A stretch of 64,000 nucleotides of DNA from Aureimonas fodinaquatilis. GTDB taxonomy: Bacteria; Pseudomonadota; Alphaproteobacteria; Rhizobiales; Rhizobiaceae. The DNA lies in the NCBI RefSeq assembly GCF_008369445.1, contig NZ_VTWH01000001.1, forward strand, positions 186,001 to 250,000, given 5' to 3'. Each line of letters begins with the position of its first letter. The first letter of the stretch is position 1. The notes beneath the pieces are model-generated. The model did no database searches. It was not told where the DNA came from and worked only from the letters and a program-made list of their open reading frames with translations. This document shows, in pieces, positions 1 to 8,989 of the stretch. Made by a program: the position numbers and the translations under genes.

Positions 1-109
1 CGCGTATTTTCCCATGTGAAGCCGCAATGGCGTTTGAAGCATGGCATTGCACACCGGTCGTTGATTTCTTACACAGGGCCCAATCCAGCCTGCGATCGGA
101 AAATGATAG

Positions 110-1168
110 ATGTCTGCCACCGGCCTGCCTTTTGATGATATTCGCGCACTGATTGGCCAGATGCCCGGCCCGGATATGCGCGCCCGCCATGATGCGCGCC
201 ATCGGCAGGAACAATTGACCAAACCTTCCGGGGCGCTGGGCCGGCTGGAGGAAATCGCCGAGTGGATGGCTGCATGGCAGGGGCGTGCACCGACGGTCAA
301 TCGCCCGGTTGTGGCAATTTTTGCGGCCAATCACGGGGTCGCCGCCAAGGGCGTTTCACCATACCCATCTGCCGTTACCCAGCAGATGGTGGAAAATTTT
401 GCTGCCGGTGGCGCTGCCATCAACCAGATCTGCGCGACCTTCGATCTTGGGTTGAAGGTGTTTGACCTGGCATTGGATTTCCCCACTGCCGATATTTCCG
501 AGGAAGCGGCCCTCTCCGAGCGGGACTGTGCGGCCACTATGGCCTTTGGCATGGAGTGTCTGGCTGGAGAGCCGGACCTGTTGTGCCTGGGGGAAATGGG
601 CATCGGCAACACCACTGTGGCTGCTGCCTTGTTTGCTGCCCTGTTCGGCGGCGATGTGCGTGAATGGGTTGGCCCTGGCAGTGGGCAGCGCAGCGACAGG
701 CTGGAGCACAAGATTGACGTGGTCCGTCAGGCACTTGCACTGCATGCTGGCAATCTGAACGATCCGCTGGAAGTTCTCCGCCGTCTGGGTGGACGGGAAA
801 TCGCAGCCATGGCCGGTGCCATCATGGCCGCCCGCTTGCAGCGGGTACCGGTGATCATCGATGGTTATGTGGCCACTGCCGCTGCCGCGGTTTTGTTCAA
901 GCTGGCGCCGGAAACGCTGGACCATTGCCTGTTTGGCCATGTATCCGCCGAGCCGGGGCACCAGAAAGCATTGCAGATGATGGGCAAGGTGCCATTGCTG
1001 GCACTGGGAATGCGCCTTGGTGAAGGCACGGGCGCTGCACTTGCCGCCAGCATCGTCAAGGCTGCCGTCGCCTGCCACAATGACATGGCCACATTCTCGC
1101 AGGCCGGTGTTTCAGACCGGGATGCGCCAGGCGGCAAGCCGAACGGAGCTCACTCCGGCGCCTTGTAA
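110..1168 (+). CDS. cobT: Nicotinate-nucleotide--dimethylbenzimidazole phosphoribosyltransferase
   Basis: This 352-residue cytoplasmic enzyme transfers phosphoribose from nicotinate mononucleotide to 5,6-dimethylbenzimidazole, making alpha-ribazole phosphate for the lower loop of cobalamin. The family shows in KPSGALGRLEE near residue 37, GEMGIGNTT near 160 and FGHVSAEPGH near 280; the length is normal for CobT. It is the only cobalamin gene in the window; the 109 bases upstream show no recognisable cobalamin riboswitch, but the window starts too close to exclude one. Its last 19 bases overlap convergently with the DUF3329 gene. Function is called from family motifs. Confidence 0.95.
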   Translation: MSATGLPFDDIRALIGQMPGPDMRARHDARHRQEQLTKPSGALGRLEEIAEWMAAWQGRAPTVNRPVVAIFAANHGVAAKGVSPYPSAVTQQMVENFAAGGAAINQICATFDLGLKVFDLALDFPTADISEEAALSERDCAATMAFGMECLAGEPDLLCLGEMGIGNTTVAAALFAALFGGDVREWVGPGSGQRSDRLEHKIDVVRQALALHAGNLNDPLEVLRRLGGREIAAMAGAIMAARLQRVPVIIDGYVATAAAAVLFKLAPETLDHCLFGHVSAEPGHQKALQMMGKVPLLALGMRLGEGTGAALAASIVKAAVACHNDMATFSQAGVSDRDAPGGKPNGAHSGAL

Positions 1169-1335
1169 TTGATGAACAGAGTGAAGATGCCGTAGGCGGT
1201 GATAGCCAGCATAATTGCCGCCCAGAGCATCTGATCATTCCACCACTCGAAACCGGCCCACGCAACGCAGAAAGCAATGACAGCAACTCGCCGCCAGAGG
1301 GGCCGGAAAAACGGATGGTTGGAATCACGCACCAT
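1150..1335 (-). CDS. DUF3329-like small membrane protein
   Basis: A 61-residue protein with a basic N-terminus (PLWRRVAVI) and two hydrophobic segments, about residues 14-29 and 36-54, so probably a two-pass inner-membrane protein. It resembles the short DUF3329 proteins common in Rhizobiales; no biochemical role is known to me. A GAGGAA-like ribosome site lies upstream of the ATG. It sits downstream of opgC on the same strand but a palindromic repeat (1372-1415) separates them, so co-transcription is uncertain. Its 3' end overlaps cobT by 19 bases. Confidence 0.7.
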   Translation of the reverse strand: MVRDSNHPFFRPLWRRVAVIAFCVAWAGFEWWNDQMLWAAIMLAITAYGIFTLFINYKAPE

Positions 1336-1371
1336 GAACTTCAGGTTCCTCAGATAATTTCAATTCAGGGC

Positions 1372-1415
1372 GCATTCCCCCGTTGCAGCGAAATCGCTTC
1401 AACGAGGGACAGTGC
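1372..1415. repeat. Dispersed intergenic palindrome, copy 1 (diverged)
   Basis: The core is CGTTGCAGCG, AAAT, CGCTTCAACG (1381-1404), a 10-bp hairpin with one mismatch, flanked by GCATT on the left and GGACAGTGC on the right. The same layout recurs at 42426, 42482, 44985, 49620 and 58728. This copy lies directly after the opgC stop codon. Confidence 0.65.
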
Positions 1416-1416
1416 T

Positions 1417-2610
1417 TTATAACACCTTTGGCAAAGGCTGTGCAGCATCCGCCGCTTCGGCTTTGGCCGGCTTGGTGGATGCCACGCGGCGCGGTGCTGG
1501 CTTGGAAACCTGCCCCCACCAGTCCAGGTACCGGGCCAGACCAAACTGTATGGAAAGTCCGGCTGCAACCAGAATCGTATCGTAGGCTATGGTCGTGTCA
1601 TGCCCGAAGCGCAAAGCCTGCGCCCACAGCGACAGAAATGTGCCAACGGCGAACACTGGAAGTGAATGGCGCCCCAGCATCGTCAACGGATTGTCTCTGC
1701 CGACCCTGGAAATTGCCGTGAACGAGGGCGCATACGCCAGGACATAGACCAGTGCCGCAAGGTGCAGCAGACGTGGCACCGAAGCAAAGGTTTTATCGAA
1801 GCCAACAAACAGCGATGGCAAGGGTATCATCCGCTCCAGATACCACCAGCGGAAAGCGATGAACGCCCAGGAAAACAACAACCAGGCAACGGCTACCGCA
1901 TAGAGCTTGGGCGAATAGGCAACAGCAGCGCGCCCGCGCAGTTTCTCAAAGCCGCAATACAACCCCATGGCAAAAATCAACTGCCATGAGAACGGGTTGA
2001 AAAACCAGCCACCGGCATTTGGATAGTTTGGAATGTTCAATCGCAACATTCCGGCCGCAAGCCAAACAGCCACGGAAGCTGCCAGAAACCCCTTCAGCCC
2101 GATCAGCCGGATGCAGAACAGCATGACGGGAAGCAGGAGCAGCAACGCACTGTAGAGCGGCAAAATGTTCAGGTAACCAAGCTGATTGCCCAGTGTGGCC
2201 ACGCCATACAAAGCATCAAGAGGTTGGGTCAACAAGGTGCCAAGCCCGATCTGCCGAAGGATTTCGCCATTGCCGCGCGCCATCGCAAACCAGATGAACA
2301 GCGAAATGACCGACATCGTCAGGGCGATGTGCACCAGATACAAAACGCCGGAACGCCGTGCGGCCTTCAGTGAGGCAACCAGTGGCGAACCTTCCAGATA
2401 CAGCCGGCCATAGGCAAAGGCGCTGGCCAGGCCGGCCAGAAACACAAACCCTTCGGCTGAGTCGGAAAAGCCAAAATTGCGGCTGGTGAAATGCTCCCAC
2501 ATAATGCCGGGAATGTGGTTTACGAAGATCATGACCAGAGCTATGCCCCGGAAAAAATCAACGCGGTAATCCCTCTCCGGCCGGAGAAATGCTTTTTCAG
2601 AAATGCTCAT
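1417..2610 (-). CDS. opgC: OpgC family acyl (succinyl) transferase of periplasmic glucans
   Basis: A 397-residue polytopic membrane protein of the OpgC/acyltransferase-3-like family, which in relatives adds succinyl groups to osmoregulated periplasmic glucans. The N-terminal signature RVDFFRGIALVMIFVNHIPG (near residue 17) is typical, followed by roughly ten hydrophobic segments and a polar C-terminus. It starts 13 bases after the opgH stop, so it is the last gene of an opgG-opgH-opgC operon. Succinyl as the transferred group is inferred from the family. A palindromic repeat follows the stop codon. Confidence 0.88.
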   Translation of the reverse strand: MSISEKAFLRPERDYRVDFFRGIALVMIFVNHIPGIMWEHFTSRNFGFSDSAEGFVFLAGLASAFAYGRLYLEGSPLVASLKAARRSGVLYLVHIALTMSVISLFIWFAMARGNGEILRQIGLGTLLTQPLDALYGVATLGNQLGYLNILPLYSALLLLLPVMLFCIRLIGLKGFLAASVAVWLAAGMLRLNIPNYPNAGGWFFNPFSWQLIFAMGLYCGFEKLRGRAAVAYSPKLYAVAVAWLLFSWAFIAFRWWYLERMIPLPSLFVGFDKTFASVPRLLHLAALVYVLAYAPSFTAISRVGRDNPLTMLGRHSLPVFAVGTFLSLWAQALRFGHDTTIAYDTILVAAGLSIQFGLARYLDWWGQVSKPAPRRVASTKPAKAEAADAAQPLPKVL

Positions 2611-2623
2611 TGTCTCCAGCCCT

Positions 2624-4429
2624 TTAACCTTGGGCTACCGTGAGTGTTGGTCCCGGCTGCGAGTCCCTTCGCAGTGAAGATAGGGTGCTGGCCGAACGGG
2701 CAAGCCTGTCGCGCCATGCATAGGACGCCAGGATCACGGGTTCGGGAGCAATTTCAAACGGTGTCGCAAAGATCGACAGACGTTGGGCAATTCGACCCAG
2801 AGCCGGATTGCCGGTCAGCGAAATGAAAAAGGGCGATACCACAAGCGGAAGCCCGATTGGCAGCATCCACAGAAACAGGTTGGTGGCGTAAATGAAGGTG
2901 GTGGACAGGAGAACCGCCCCGGCAATGACCATCCACCAGCTTGCCGCAAATGCGGTGCTGAGAGGCAATCCCTCGTCATCACGATCGGTGGAAGGCCAGC
3001 CACTATCACGCGCCATCAAAATTTCGGCAACGGCTTTTGATTGAAACAGCATCATAATCGGCGCAAGGGCGCTGGTCAGGATCAGTTCGCAGGTTGCACC
3101 CATCAGCACTGCAATGCCACCGCCAAAGCGTTTTGCCCGGTGCGACAGGGCTGTGCGAAACGCTATCAGTGTTTTGGGAAGAAGCAGCAATGTGAAAATG
3201 CCAAGCAGCAACAGCAGCGCCTTGCCGGTTTCCGGACGTGGAAACACCGGGAACAGGCTGTCTGTCGGGAAGTAGTTGGGGGCAGTGGCCAGAATTGGAT
3301 CCAGCATGGAAACAATCAGAAACATGAGCCAGATGGGCGAGGCGGCATAAGCCATAATGCCGCAAATCATGGCAACCCGGCTCCAGAACGACAGCCGGGG
3401 CGCGCCAATCAGCAAACCGTGCTGCAGATTGCCCTGACACCAGCGCCGGTCGCGCTTGGCATATTCGATCAGATTGGACGGGGCTTCTTCAAACGAGCCC
3501 TCAAGATCGGGCTCCACACGCACTTTCCAGCCTTCACGCGCCAGCAAAGCTGCTTCAACGAAATCGTGGCTTAAAATATGCCCGCCGAAGGGCGGTACAC
3601 CCGGCAAATGCGGCAGCCCGCAGCTCTGGGCAAAAGCCCTGATGCGGATGATCGCGTTGTGACCCCAGAACGGTCCCTCGCGCCCCTGTAAAGCGGCGAT
3701 CCCGCGCGAGAAAAACGGCGAATACAACGCAGCGGAGAATTGCAGCGCTCGTCCAAAAATCGTGCTTCGGTTGATGATCAACGGCTGGGTCTGCAGCAAG
3801 GCCAGCTCCTGGTCGTCATCCATCCGCGCAACCATTTCCACCATGGTTTCAGGCCGCATCAGGCTGTCTGCATCCAGCACCAGCATATATTCGTAGGCAC
3901 CACCTTGCTGCGTCACAAACTCTGCAACATTGCCTGCTTTGCGGTTGGTGTTCTTTTCCCGGTGGCGGTAATAGAGGTGGGTGCCAGTTTCCAAGGCCCC
4001 CGCAACTTCAAAAACCGTACGACGTTCTTCATCCACGCAGTCGGCGCGGGTGGAATCGGACAGGACAAAGAAGTCAAATCCAGCCAGTCTGCGTATGCGG
4101 CGCAACCCTTCAAGCATGGCGGCAACACGCGCCATGACCGCACCAGCATCTTCATTATAGACCGGCATTAAAATTGCAGTGCGGTTGCGCGAAACCGCAG
4201 GCAAAACACCGGCGCGGCGGCGCTTATGCGCTCTGGAAAAGAAAATACCGGCTACTGCAGTATTGAAACCCCAGGCCAGCCAGACGCAGCAGACGATCAA
4301 CAAGCCAATCTGAACGAAATGCAGCCACGTGGCACCATTGGCCGTAATGACCGTGGCAAACAGCACACCGGCCAATACAGCAAGCACAAACGCGGCAAGC
4401 GCGAAGACAAATCTTCCAATGACGACCAA
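2624..4429 (-). CDS. opgH: Glucans biosynthesis glucosyltransferase H (inner membrane)
   Basis: A processive GT2 glucosyltransferase that builds the glucose backbone of osmoregulated periplasmic glucans from UDP-glucose. At 601 residues it lacks most of the cytoplasmic N-terminus of the 847-residue E. coli protein. Visible motifs are ILMPVYNED, LDADSLM, a GHNAIIR-HDFVEAALL stretch and KRDRRWCQGN (the QxxRW-like region), with membrane segments at both ends. The start is a TTG; the frame stays open upstream without ATG, GTG or TTG, so the true N-terminus is uncertain. It follows the 107-residue gene by 14 bases. Confidence 0.9.
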   Translation of the reverse strand: MVVIGRFVFALAAFVLAVLAGVLFATVITANGATWLHFVQIGLLIVCCVWLAWGFNTAVAGIFFSRAHKRRRAGVLPAVSRNRTAILMPVYNEDAGAVMARVAAMLEGLRRIRRLAGFDFFVLSDSTRADCVDEERRTVFEVAGALETGTHLYYRHREKNTNRKAGNVAEFVTQQGGAYEYMLVLDADSLMRPETMVEMVARMDDDQELALLQTQPLIINRSTIFGRALQFSAALYSPFFSRGIAALQGREGPFWGHNAIIRIRAFAQSCGLPHLPGVPPFGGHILSHDFVEAALLAREGWKVRVEPDLEGSFEEAPSNLIEYAKRDRRWCQGNLQHGLLIGAPRLSFWSRVAMICGIMAYAASPIWLMFLIVSMLDPILATAPNYFPTDSLFPVFPRPETGKALLLLLGIFTLLLLPKTLIAFRTALSHRAKRFGGGIAVLMGATCELILTSALAPIMMLFQSKAVAEILMARDSGWPSTDRDDEGLPLSTAFAASWWMVIAGAVLLSTTFIYATNLFLWMLPIGLPLVVSPFFISLTGNPALGRIAQRLSIFATPFEIAPEPVILASYAWRDRLARSASTLSSLRRDSQPGPTLTVAQG

Positions 4430-4443
4430 TGTTTTAAGTCCAG

Positions 4444-4767
4444 TCAGTTTGCCGGAGTTTCGTGCAGATGCGAATGCGAGACGGCGCTGTAGTGTGAACG
4501 CATGATTGGCCTCTCGGGCATTTCCAGCGTGGCAACGCGTGGCGGCAGAACCAGCTTGCGCAGGAATGCCAGCGCTTTGCGTTTGCCTATCCGGGCCGCC
4601 AGAAGCACGACGGCAGGCTCTGGCCCATGGCGGCCTTCAAAAGCCAGCCGTTCCGCAATGGCCTGCAGAACCTGCTGTTCCGTAAGGTCAGGTCGCCCCA
4701 CAAGCTCGCCTGCCGGCAAAGCGGCGGCTGTCAGTTGATCCATGCGAATATCCATGAGTGCGGTCAT
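4444..4767 (-). CDS. Small protein between opgG and opgH, function unknown
   Basis: A predicted 107-residue soluble protein that I do not recognise. The ATG chosen (4767) overlaps the opgG stop as ATGA, typical of translational coupling; an in-frame ATG at 4791 exists but lies further inside opgG. The protein has a helix-rich first half (LTEQQVLQAIAERLAF), a basic stretch GKRKALAFLRK and a His/Ser-rich end. It could be the detached cytoplasmic N-terminal part of OpgH, which this OpgH lacks, or an independent regulator. The position in a tight operon argues that it is real. Confidence 0.6.
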   Translation of the reverse strand: MTALMDIRMDQLTAAALPAGELVGRPDLTEQQVLQAIAERLAFEGRHGPEPAVVLLAARIGKRKALAFLRKLVLPPRVATLEMPERPIMRSHYSAVSHSHLHETPAN

Positions 4768-6452
4768 TGGCCGATCCATTGATAAAGCCATGTTTCGCTG
4801 ACAACGCGCCCGGCAACCGAAAGTTTCGCTCGCAATTCAACTGGCGCGGAGTCAAGCTTTTCCAACTCGATAGAAAGCCGCCAGCCCCCGGATGGTAGCC
4901 GGCTTACCCCGATATGCTCAACTCTGGCATTCTGCGCCACATCCACCAGCGGTTCAACCACCGTTCCACCCGGCATGTTGGCAGCCGTGCCGCCTTCGAA
5001 ATTGATTTCGAAACGTCGTGTGTTGACATCCCCGGTCTGTGCGGCGTTGCCACCCAGTCCGGCGAAGCTGCCCGTGATCACTGCCAGATCGCTGCGTTTC
5101 TCGTCAAGTGTACCCCAGCGCATCCGATAGCGAAATTCGTATTCGCTGCCGGCTTCAGGTCGTTCTTCCGGTACCCAGAAGGCCACAATATTATCATTGA
5201 TTTCGGATTCGGTTGGAATTTCGACCAGTTGCACGACCCCGCGTCCCCAGTCACCCAACGGCTCAACGATCAGAGACGGGCGCACCTCGTAACGGGCTTC
5301 CACATCCTGATAGTGGTCAAAATCGCGGTCCCGCTGCAATAGCCCGAAGCTTTTGGGTGAGGATTCGCCAAAATAACTCAAGGCCAGCTCTGTCGGGTTC
5401 TTCAGCGGTCGCCAAAGCTTCTCACCGTTCACCCGCTCAATGAACAGGCCGTCACTGTCATGCACCTCGGGTCGGAAATCCTCCCGCTCCGGATGATCAT
5501 TCTCGCCGAAGAAATACATCGACGTGAGAGGTGCAACGCCCAGGCGCTCTACCGGCTGGCGGAAATACAACCGCTTCGTCACGTCGATCACGGTTTCTGC
5601 GCCGGGGCGGATATCAAATGCGTAGGCACCCGTCAGGCTGGGGCTGTCCAGTTCGGCATAAATGCGAATTGATTCTTCGCCCGGTTTGGGCTGCACGATA
5701 TAAAAAGCCGAAAACCGCGGGAATTCTTCTGCCACGCTGGTGGCCGTGTTCAGCGCAAGACCGCGGGCGGAAAGGCCATAGCGGTTGCCCATGCCCAAAG
5801 CGCGGAAATAGCTGGCGCCCAGAAAGGACACCAGCTCGTCGAACCTGTCTGGAAGATCCAGCGGATAATTCAATCTGAAGCCTGCCACGCCGGGCAAAGG
5901 CAATTCGTTGAACTGGTTGGCATCCAGCGGTGCGAGAAACTCAAAATCAGCACCTGAAAACGGGTAGAGTGAGAAGCGGGTGCCATCACCAATATGAACG
6001 CGAGTCGTAGCCTTGTACAAAAAGCCAGGGAAATAGGCCTGCATGTGAAAATTGAACGGATCGTTCAGCCAGACTGTTCTGTCCCGCCGGTACAGAATGC
6101 GCCGATAGGAATCATAATCCAGTCCCTGAATGGGGGGCGGCAGGTCACTTGGCGGCGGCGAATAGGGCTGGGCAGCCCGATTCCGCATTGCAGCAGAAAG
6201 TGCATCGAAGCTGAAATTGTTCAGATCCACCACGGTTGCAGCCTCTCGCGCAACGGCCTCTGCCGCAGGCACTTCAGCCGGCGCAGCGGGCACCGGCGCG
6301 GGCTCTGCGTCCTGTGCGAAAGCACTGCGGGACAGCAGCGTGGAAAGAACGCCAGCAAGGGCATATTTCAAGGCGCTTCGCCTTGTGGGAGCGTGGAAAA
6401 AGTTCACCGGTTCGGAAATCTTCTTTTCAGGGCCTGTGCGCTTTGTGAGCAT
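4764..6452 (-). CDS. opgG: Periplasmic glucan biosynthesis protein OpgG/OpgD (MdoG family)
   Basis: A 562-residue exported protein of the MdoG family, needed in the periplasm for synthesis and branching of osmoregulated glucans. The N-terminus carries a TRRSALK twin-arginine-like motif, a hydrophobic stretch and a SAFAQ cleavage site, which resembles Tat-exported OpgD more than Sec-exported OpgG. The MdoG domain begins around FSFDAL and includes YFPGFLYK and FFGENDHP. It is the first gene of the operon. The start at 6452 gives a sensible signal peptide; a TTG at 6467 is an alternative. Confidence 0.9.
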   Translation of the reverse strand: MLTKRTGPEKKISEPVNFFHAPTRRSALKYALAGVLSTLLSRSAFAQDAEPAPVPAAPAEVPAAEAVAREAATVVDLNNFSFDALSAAMRNRAAQPYSPPPSDLPPPIQGLDYDSYRRILYRRDRTVWLNDPFNFHMQAYFPGFLYKATTRVHIGDGTRFSLYPFSGADFEFLAPLDANQFNELPLPGVAGFRLNYPLDLPDRFDELVSFLGASYFRALGMGNRYGLSARGLALNTATSVAEEFPRFSAFYIVQPKPGEESIRIYAELDSPSLTGAYAFDIRPGAETVIDVTKRLYFRQPVERLGVAPLTSMYFFGENDHPEREDFRPEVHDSDGLFIERVNGEKLWRPLKNPTELALSYFGESSPKSFGLLQRDRDFDHYQDVEARYEVRPSLIVEPLGDWGRGVVQLVEIPTESEINDNIVAFWVPEERPEAGSEYEFRYRMRWGTLDEKRSDLAVITGSFAGLGGNAAQTGDVNTRRFEINFEGGTAANMPGGTVVEPLVDVAQNARVEHIGVSRLPSGGWRLSIELEKLDSAPVELRAKLSVAGRVVSETWLYQWIGQ

Positions 6453-6652
6453 ACGCAAAAAAACCAAATTTACCAGCGCCGCATTGGGCGATGATGTCTG
6501 TTTACAGCATTATCGATGAACGACTTCTGAACCATTTGCGCAGAAGCGTCTTCAATATGGTTGTTGCGTTAGATGCGTATCAAGGCAAAGCTTGGGCCGC
6601 TTTGCGCTCTTGTTGAGCTAGAGCGGTTAGATCAGAAAAAAAGAGGCAGGCA

Positions 6653-7060
6653 ATGGCTGATGTCAGGGTTATTTGCGCCATAGGGCAGAGCGGGCAACTA
6701 GGGCTGGATGGTCAATTGCCCTGGGAAGGTGCCCGCGAGCGTGCATTTGTGGAGGATGTAGAGCGCTTTTTTGAGATCACTCAGGGCCATGTGTTGATTG
6801 CCGGTCCGAAAACCACCGCATCATTCCCGGATTTTGTGCGCCGCACCAGAACCATTGTCGAGATTCGCAGATCTGACGACCCGCAAAACATTCTGGCGCG
6901 ATTTGCCGACAGGGTGGTCTATGTTGGAGGCGGACCCGCTGTCTGGGATGTTTATGCACCCTTTGTAAGACACTGGGACATCAACAGGATGCCCTATGAC
7001 GGACCAGCAGACCGTTGGTTCAAGCCGGAATGGCTGGTTGCCGTAGGTGCACAGCGCTGA
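6653..7060 (+). CDS. Short dihydrofolate-reductase-like protein
   Basis: A 135-residue protein with a DHFR-like N-terminus, AIGQSGQLGLDGQLPWEG, a GHVLIAGPKT segment and a VVYVGGGPAVW segment matching the cofactor-binding GG of DHFR. It is shorter than FolA (about 160 residues) and its middle and C-terminal regions do not align well with the classical substrate pocket. Similar short proteins occur in Rhizobiales. The ATG has an AAGAGGCAGG ribosome site. It is divergent from opgG and overlaps the 3' end of pabA by 41 bases; the neighbouring pabAB genes suggest a folate link, which is inference. Confidence 0.7.
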   Translation: MADVRVICAIGQSGQLGLDGQLPWEGARERAFVEDVERFFEITQGHVLIAGPKTTASFPDFVRRTRTIVEIRRSDDPQNILARFADRVVYVGGGPAVWDVYAPFVRHWDINRMPYDGPADRWFKPEWLVAVGAQR

Positions 7061-7625
7061 CAACCGATAGAAAATTTTCGATGATCCGCAAGCCATCCGG
7101 AGTCAGCACCGATTCCGGATGAAATTGAATTCCATATGTCGGGTGCTGCCGATGGCTCAGCGCCATGATCTCGCCCTCCGCAGATCTGGCGTCGATTCGC
7201 AACTGGCTCAACATGGCCGGCGTTTCACGCACGATCAGCGAATGGTATCGCCCGCCCGTTGCCGGGTGCGGTAAACCGGCAAACAAGCCTTCCCCCGTAT
7301 GTTCCAGCACGGAAGCCTGGCCATGCAACGGGCGGTGAGCACGGGTAACCTCGCCGCCGAAGGCGGCACCGATGACCTGATGTCCGAGACAAACACCCAG
7401 TATCGGCAGCTTGCCGGAAAGTGCCTGAACAATCGGCAGTGACGCGCCAGCCTCAAGCGGGCTGCATGGGCCGGGAGAGACAACCAGCGCCTCTGGCATG
7501 TCGGCCATCAGTGATTCTGCCGACACATCATCATTGCGCACAACCTGCACCGTCTGGCCAAGCCGTTCAAAGTATCGCGCGATATTGAAAACGAAGCTGT
7601 CATAATTATCGATGATGAGAATCAT
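7020..7625 (-). CDS. pabA: Aminodeoxychorismate synthase glutamine amidotransferase, component II
   Basis: A 201-residue class I glutamine amidotransferase that supplies ammonia to PabB for p-aminobenzoate and folate synthesis. The nucleophile motif GVCLGHQ is near residue 77 and HPES near 165, together giving the Cys-His-Glu triad; it begins with IDNYDSFVFN. The ATG overlaps the pabB stop as ATGA, so the two are translationally coupled. An anthranilate synthase role (TrpG) cannot be excluded by sequence, but the PabB partner argues for PABA synthesis. Its end overlaps the DHFR-like gene convergently. Confidence 0.92.
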   Translation of the reverse strand: MILIIDNYDSFVFNIARYFERLGQTVQVVRNDDVSAESLMADMPEALVVSPGPCSPLEAGASLPIVQALSGKLPILGVCLGHQVIGAAFGGEVTRAHRPLHGQASVLEHTGEGLFAGLPHPATGGRYHSLIVRETPAMLSQLRIDARSAEGEIMALSHRQHPTYGIQFHPESVLTPDGLRIIENFLSVVSAVHLRQPAIPA

Positions 7626-8989
7626 GTGTCTGCTCCCGCAAAGGCTTGCAGCAGACGCGCTGCCTTGGCGAAGCTTTCATCATATTCCCCGGCGGCATCA
7701 GATAGAATGGTGATTCCGCCGCCGGCCGAAAAACTGGCCCGGTTCTGCGCAATGCTGACAGTGCGTATCGCAATATTCAGATCCATCGCCCCATCGAAGC
7801 CGATATAGCCGATTGCCCCGCAATAGACCCCGCGCAGGCGGTTCTCGATTTCAGTGATGATGTCCATGGCGCGAATTTTCGGTGCGCCGGTGATCGATCC
7901 GCCGGGAAAGGTTGCCGCCACCAGATCAAGCGCATCATATCCTGTCCGCAATTCTCCCGTTACGGCCGAAACGAGGTGGTGCACCGATGCGTAGGTTTCC
8001 AGCCCGCACAATACTGAAACATTGACCGATTCCGGGGTGCAGACGCGTGAAAGGTCATTGCGCAGAAGATCGACAATCATGATGTTCTCGGCCCGGTCCT
8101 TGACCGATGCCTGCAACGCCGCGGCAGTTTGTGCATCGCGCACCGGGTCTTTTTCCCGCCGTGCCGTGCCTTTGATCGGACGGGTTTCCACGTTTCGGCC
8201 CTGAAGTCTGATGAACCGCTCAGGCGAGGATGACGCAATGATTTGGCCGGGTGTTTCCAGATAGGCGGCAAATGGCGCGGGGTTGGTTTGCCGCAACCGC
8301 GCATAGAATGCCATGGCGTCGAAATCCGAAGGCAAATCTGCCTCAAAGCACTGGGCGATGTTGGCCTGATAAATATCGCCGGCACGAATGTAGTTCTGCA
8401 CCCGTTCAATAGAGGCGGCATAGGTCTGAGGCGTAAAATCTGATTTGAAACTGGTGACAAGCGGATTTTCAGCCAAAGCCCGCGGTGCACGGGCCAATGC
8501 TGTTTCAAACAGTTCCAGCCGTTTTTCTGCTTGTGCCTTGCGGTCACGCAGCGGCGAGGAATTGTCCAGCGTTTCCGAAAATCCGGTACTGATCAGGAAA
8601 CATTTGTTACTGTGCAGGTTGATGGCGAGCACGGTGTCGTAGAGCGCCAGATAAGCGAGGCGTGCAGCATTGTGCCAGTCTTGCGGCCGGTCCAGCCGCT
8701 CAAGAGTCTGGCCGAAATCATAGGCAAAATACCCGATCGCACCGCCGATAAAGGGTGGCATATCCGGCTCAGGAGCAATTCTGTACCGTGCGAGCAAAGC
8801 CCGTAGGGCATTCAGATCTCCTTCGCCCGGTCGTGCCTCGAATTCAGCGAAAGGCGCCGCCGCTACGAAGCTGTAGAGTGACTGTTTTGAATCGCCAAGG
8901 GCACTGTCCAGAAATGCAACTCCGCCAAGGGGTTGCAGTCTGCGTGCGGCCTCAAACGGGTCGGCAAATTCAAGCGAGCGTATCCACAT
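7622..8989 (-). CDS. pabB: Aminodeoxychorismate synthase component I
   Basis: A 455-residue chorismate-binding enzyme that aminates chorismate to 4-amino-4-deoxychorismate for folate. Motifs seen are ETRPIKGTARR (the PIKGT lysine typical of PabB rather than the PxAGT of TrpE), VDLLRNDLSRV, and GGSITGAPK near the C-terminus. It leads the pabB-pabA pair. The 526 bases upstream hold no gene I can support. The N-terminus is less conserved, as usual for the family. Confidence 0.93.
   Translation of the reverse strand: MWIRSLEFADPFEAARRLQPLGGVAFLDSALGDSKQSLYSFVAAAPFAEFEARPGEGDLNALRALLARYRIAPEPDMPPFIGGAIGYFAYDFGQTLERLDRPQDWHNAARLAYLALYDTVLAINLHSNKCFLISTGFSETLDNSSPLRDRKAQAEKRLELFETALARAPRALAENPLVTSFKSDFTPQTYAASIERVQNYIRAGDIYQANIAQCFEADLPSDFDAMAFYARLRQTNPAPFAAYLETPGQIIASSSPERFIRLQGRNVETRPIKGTARREKDPVRDAQTAAALQASVKDRAENIMIVDLLRNDLSRVCTPESVNVSVLCGLETYASVHHLVSAVTGELRTGYDALDLVAATFPGGSITGAPKIRAMDIITEIENRLRGVYCGAIGYIGFDGAMDLNIAIRTVSIAQNRASFSAGGGITILSDAAGEYDESFAKAARLLQAFAGADT

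Noticed and set aside
1-109. Cobalamin riboswitch upstream of cobT
   Set aside because: No B12-box-like motif is visible and only 109 bases are available before the gene.
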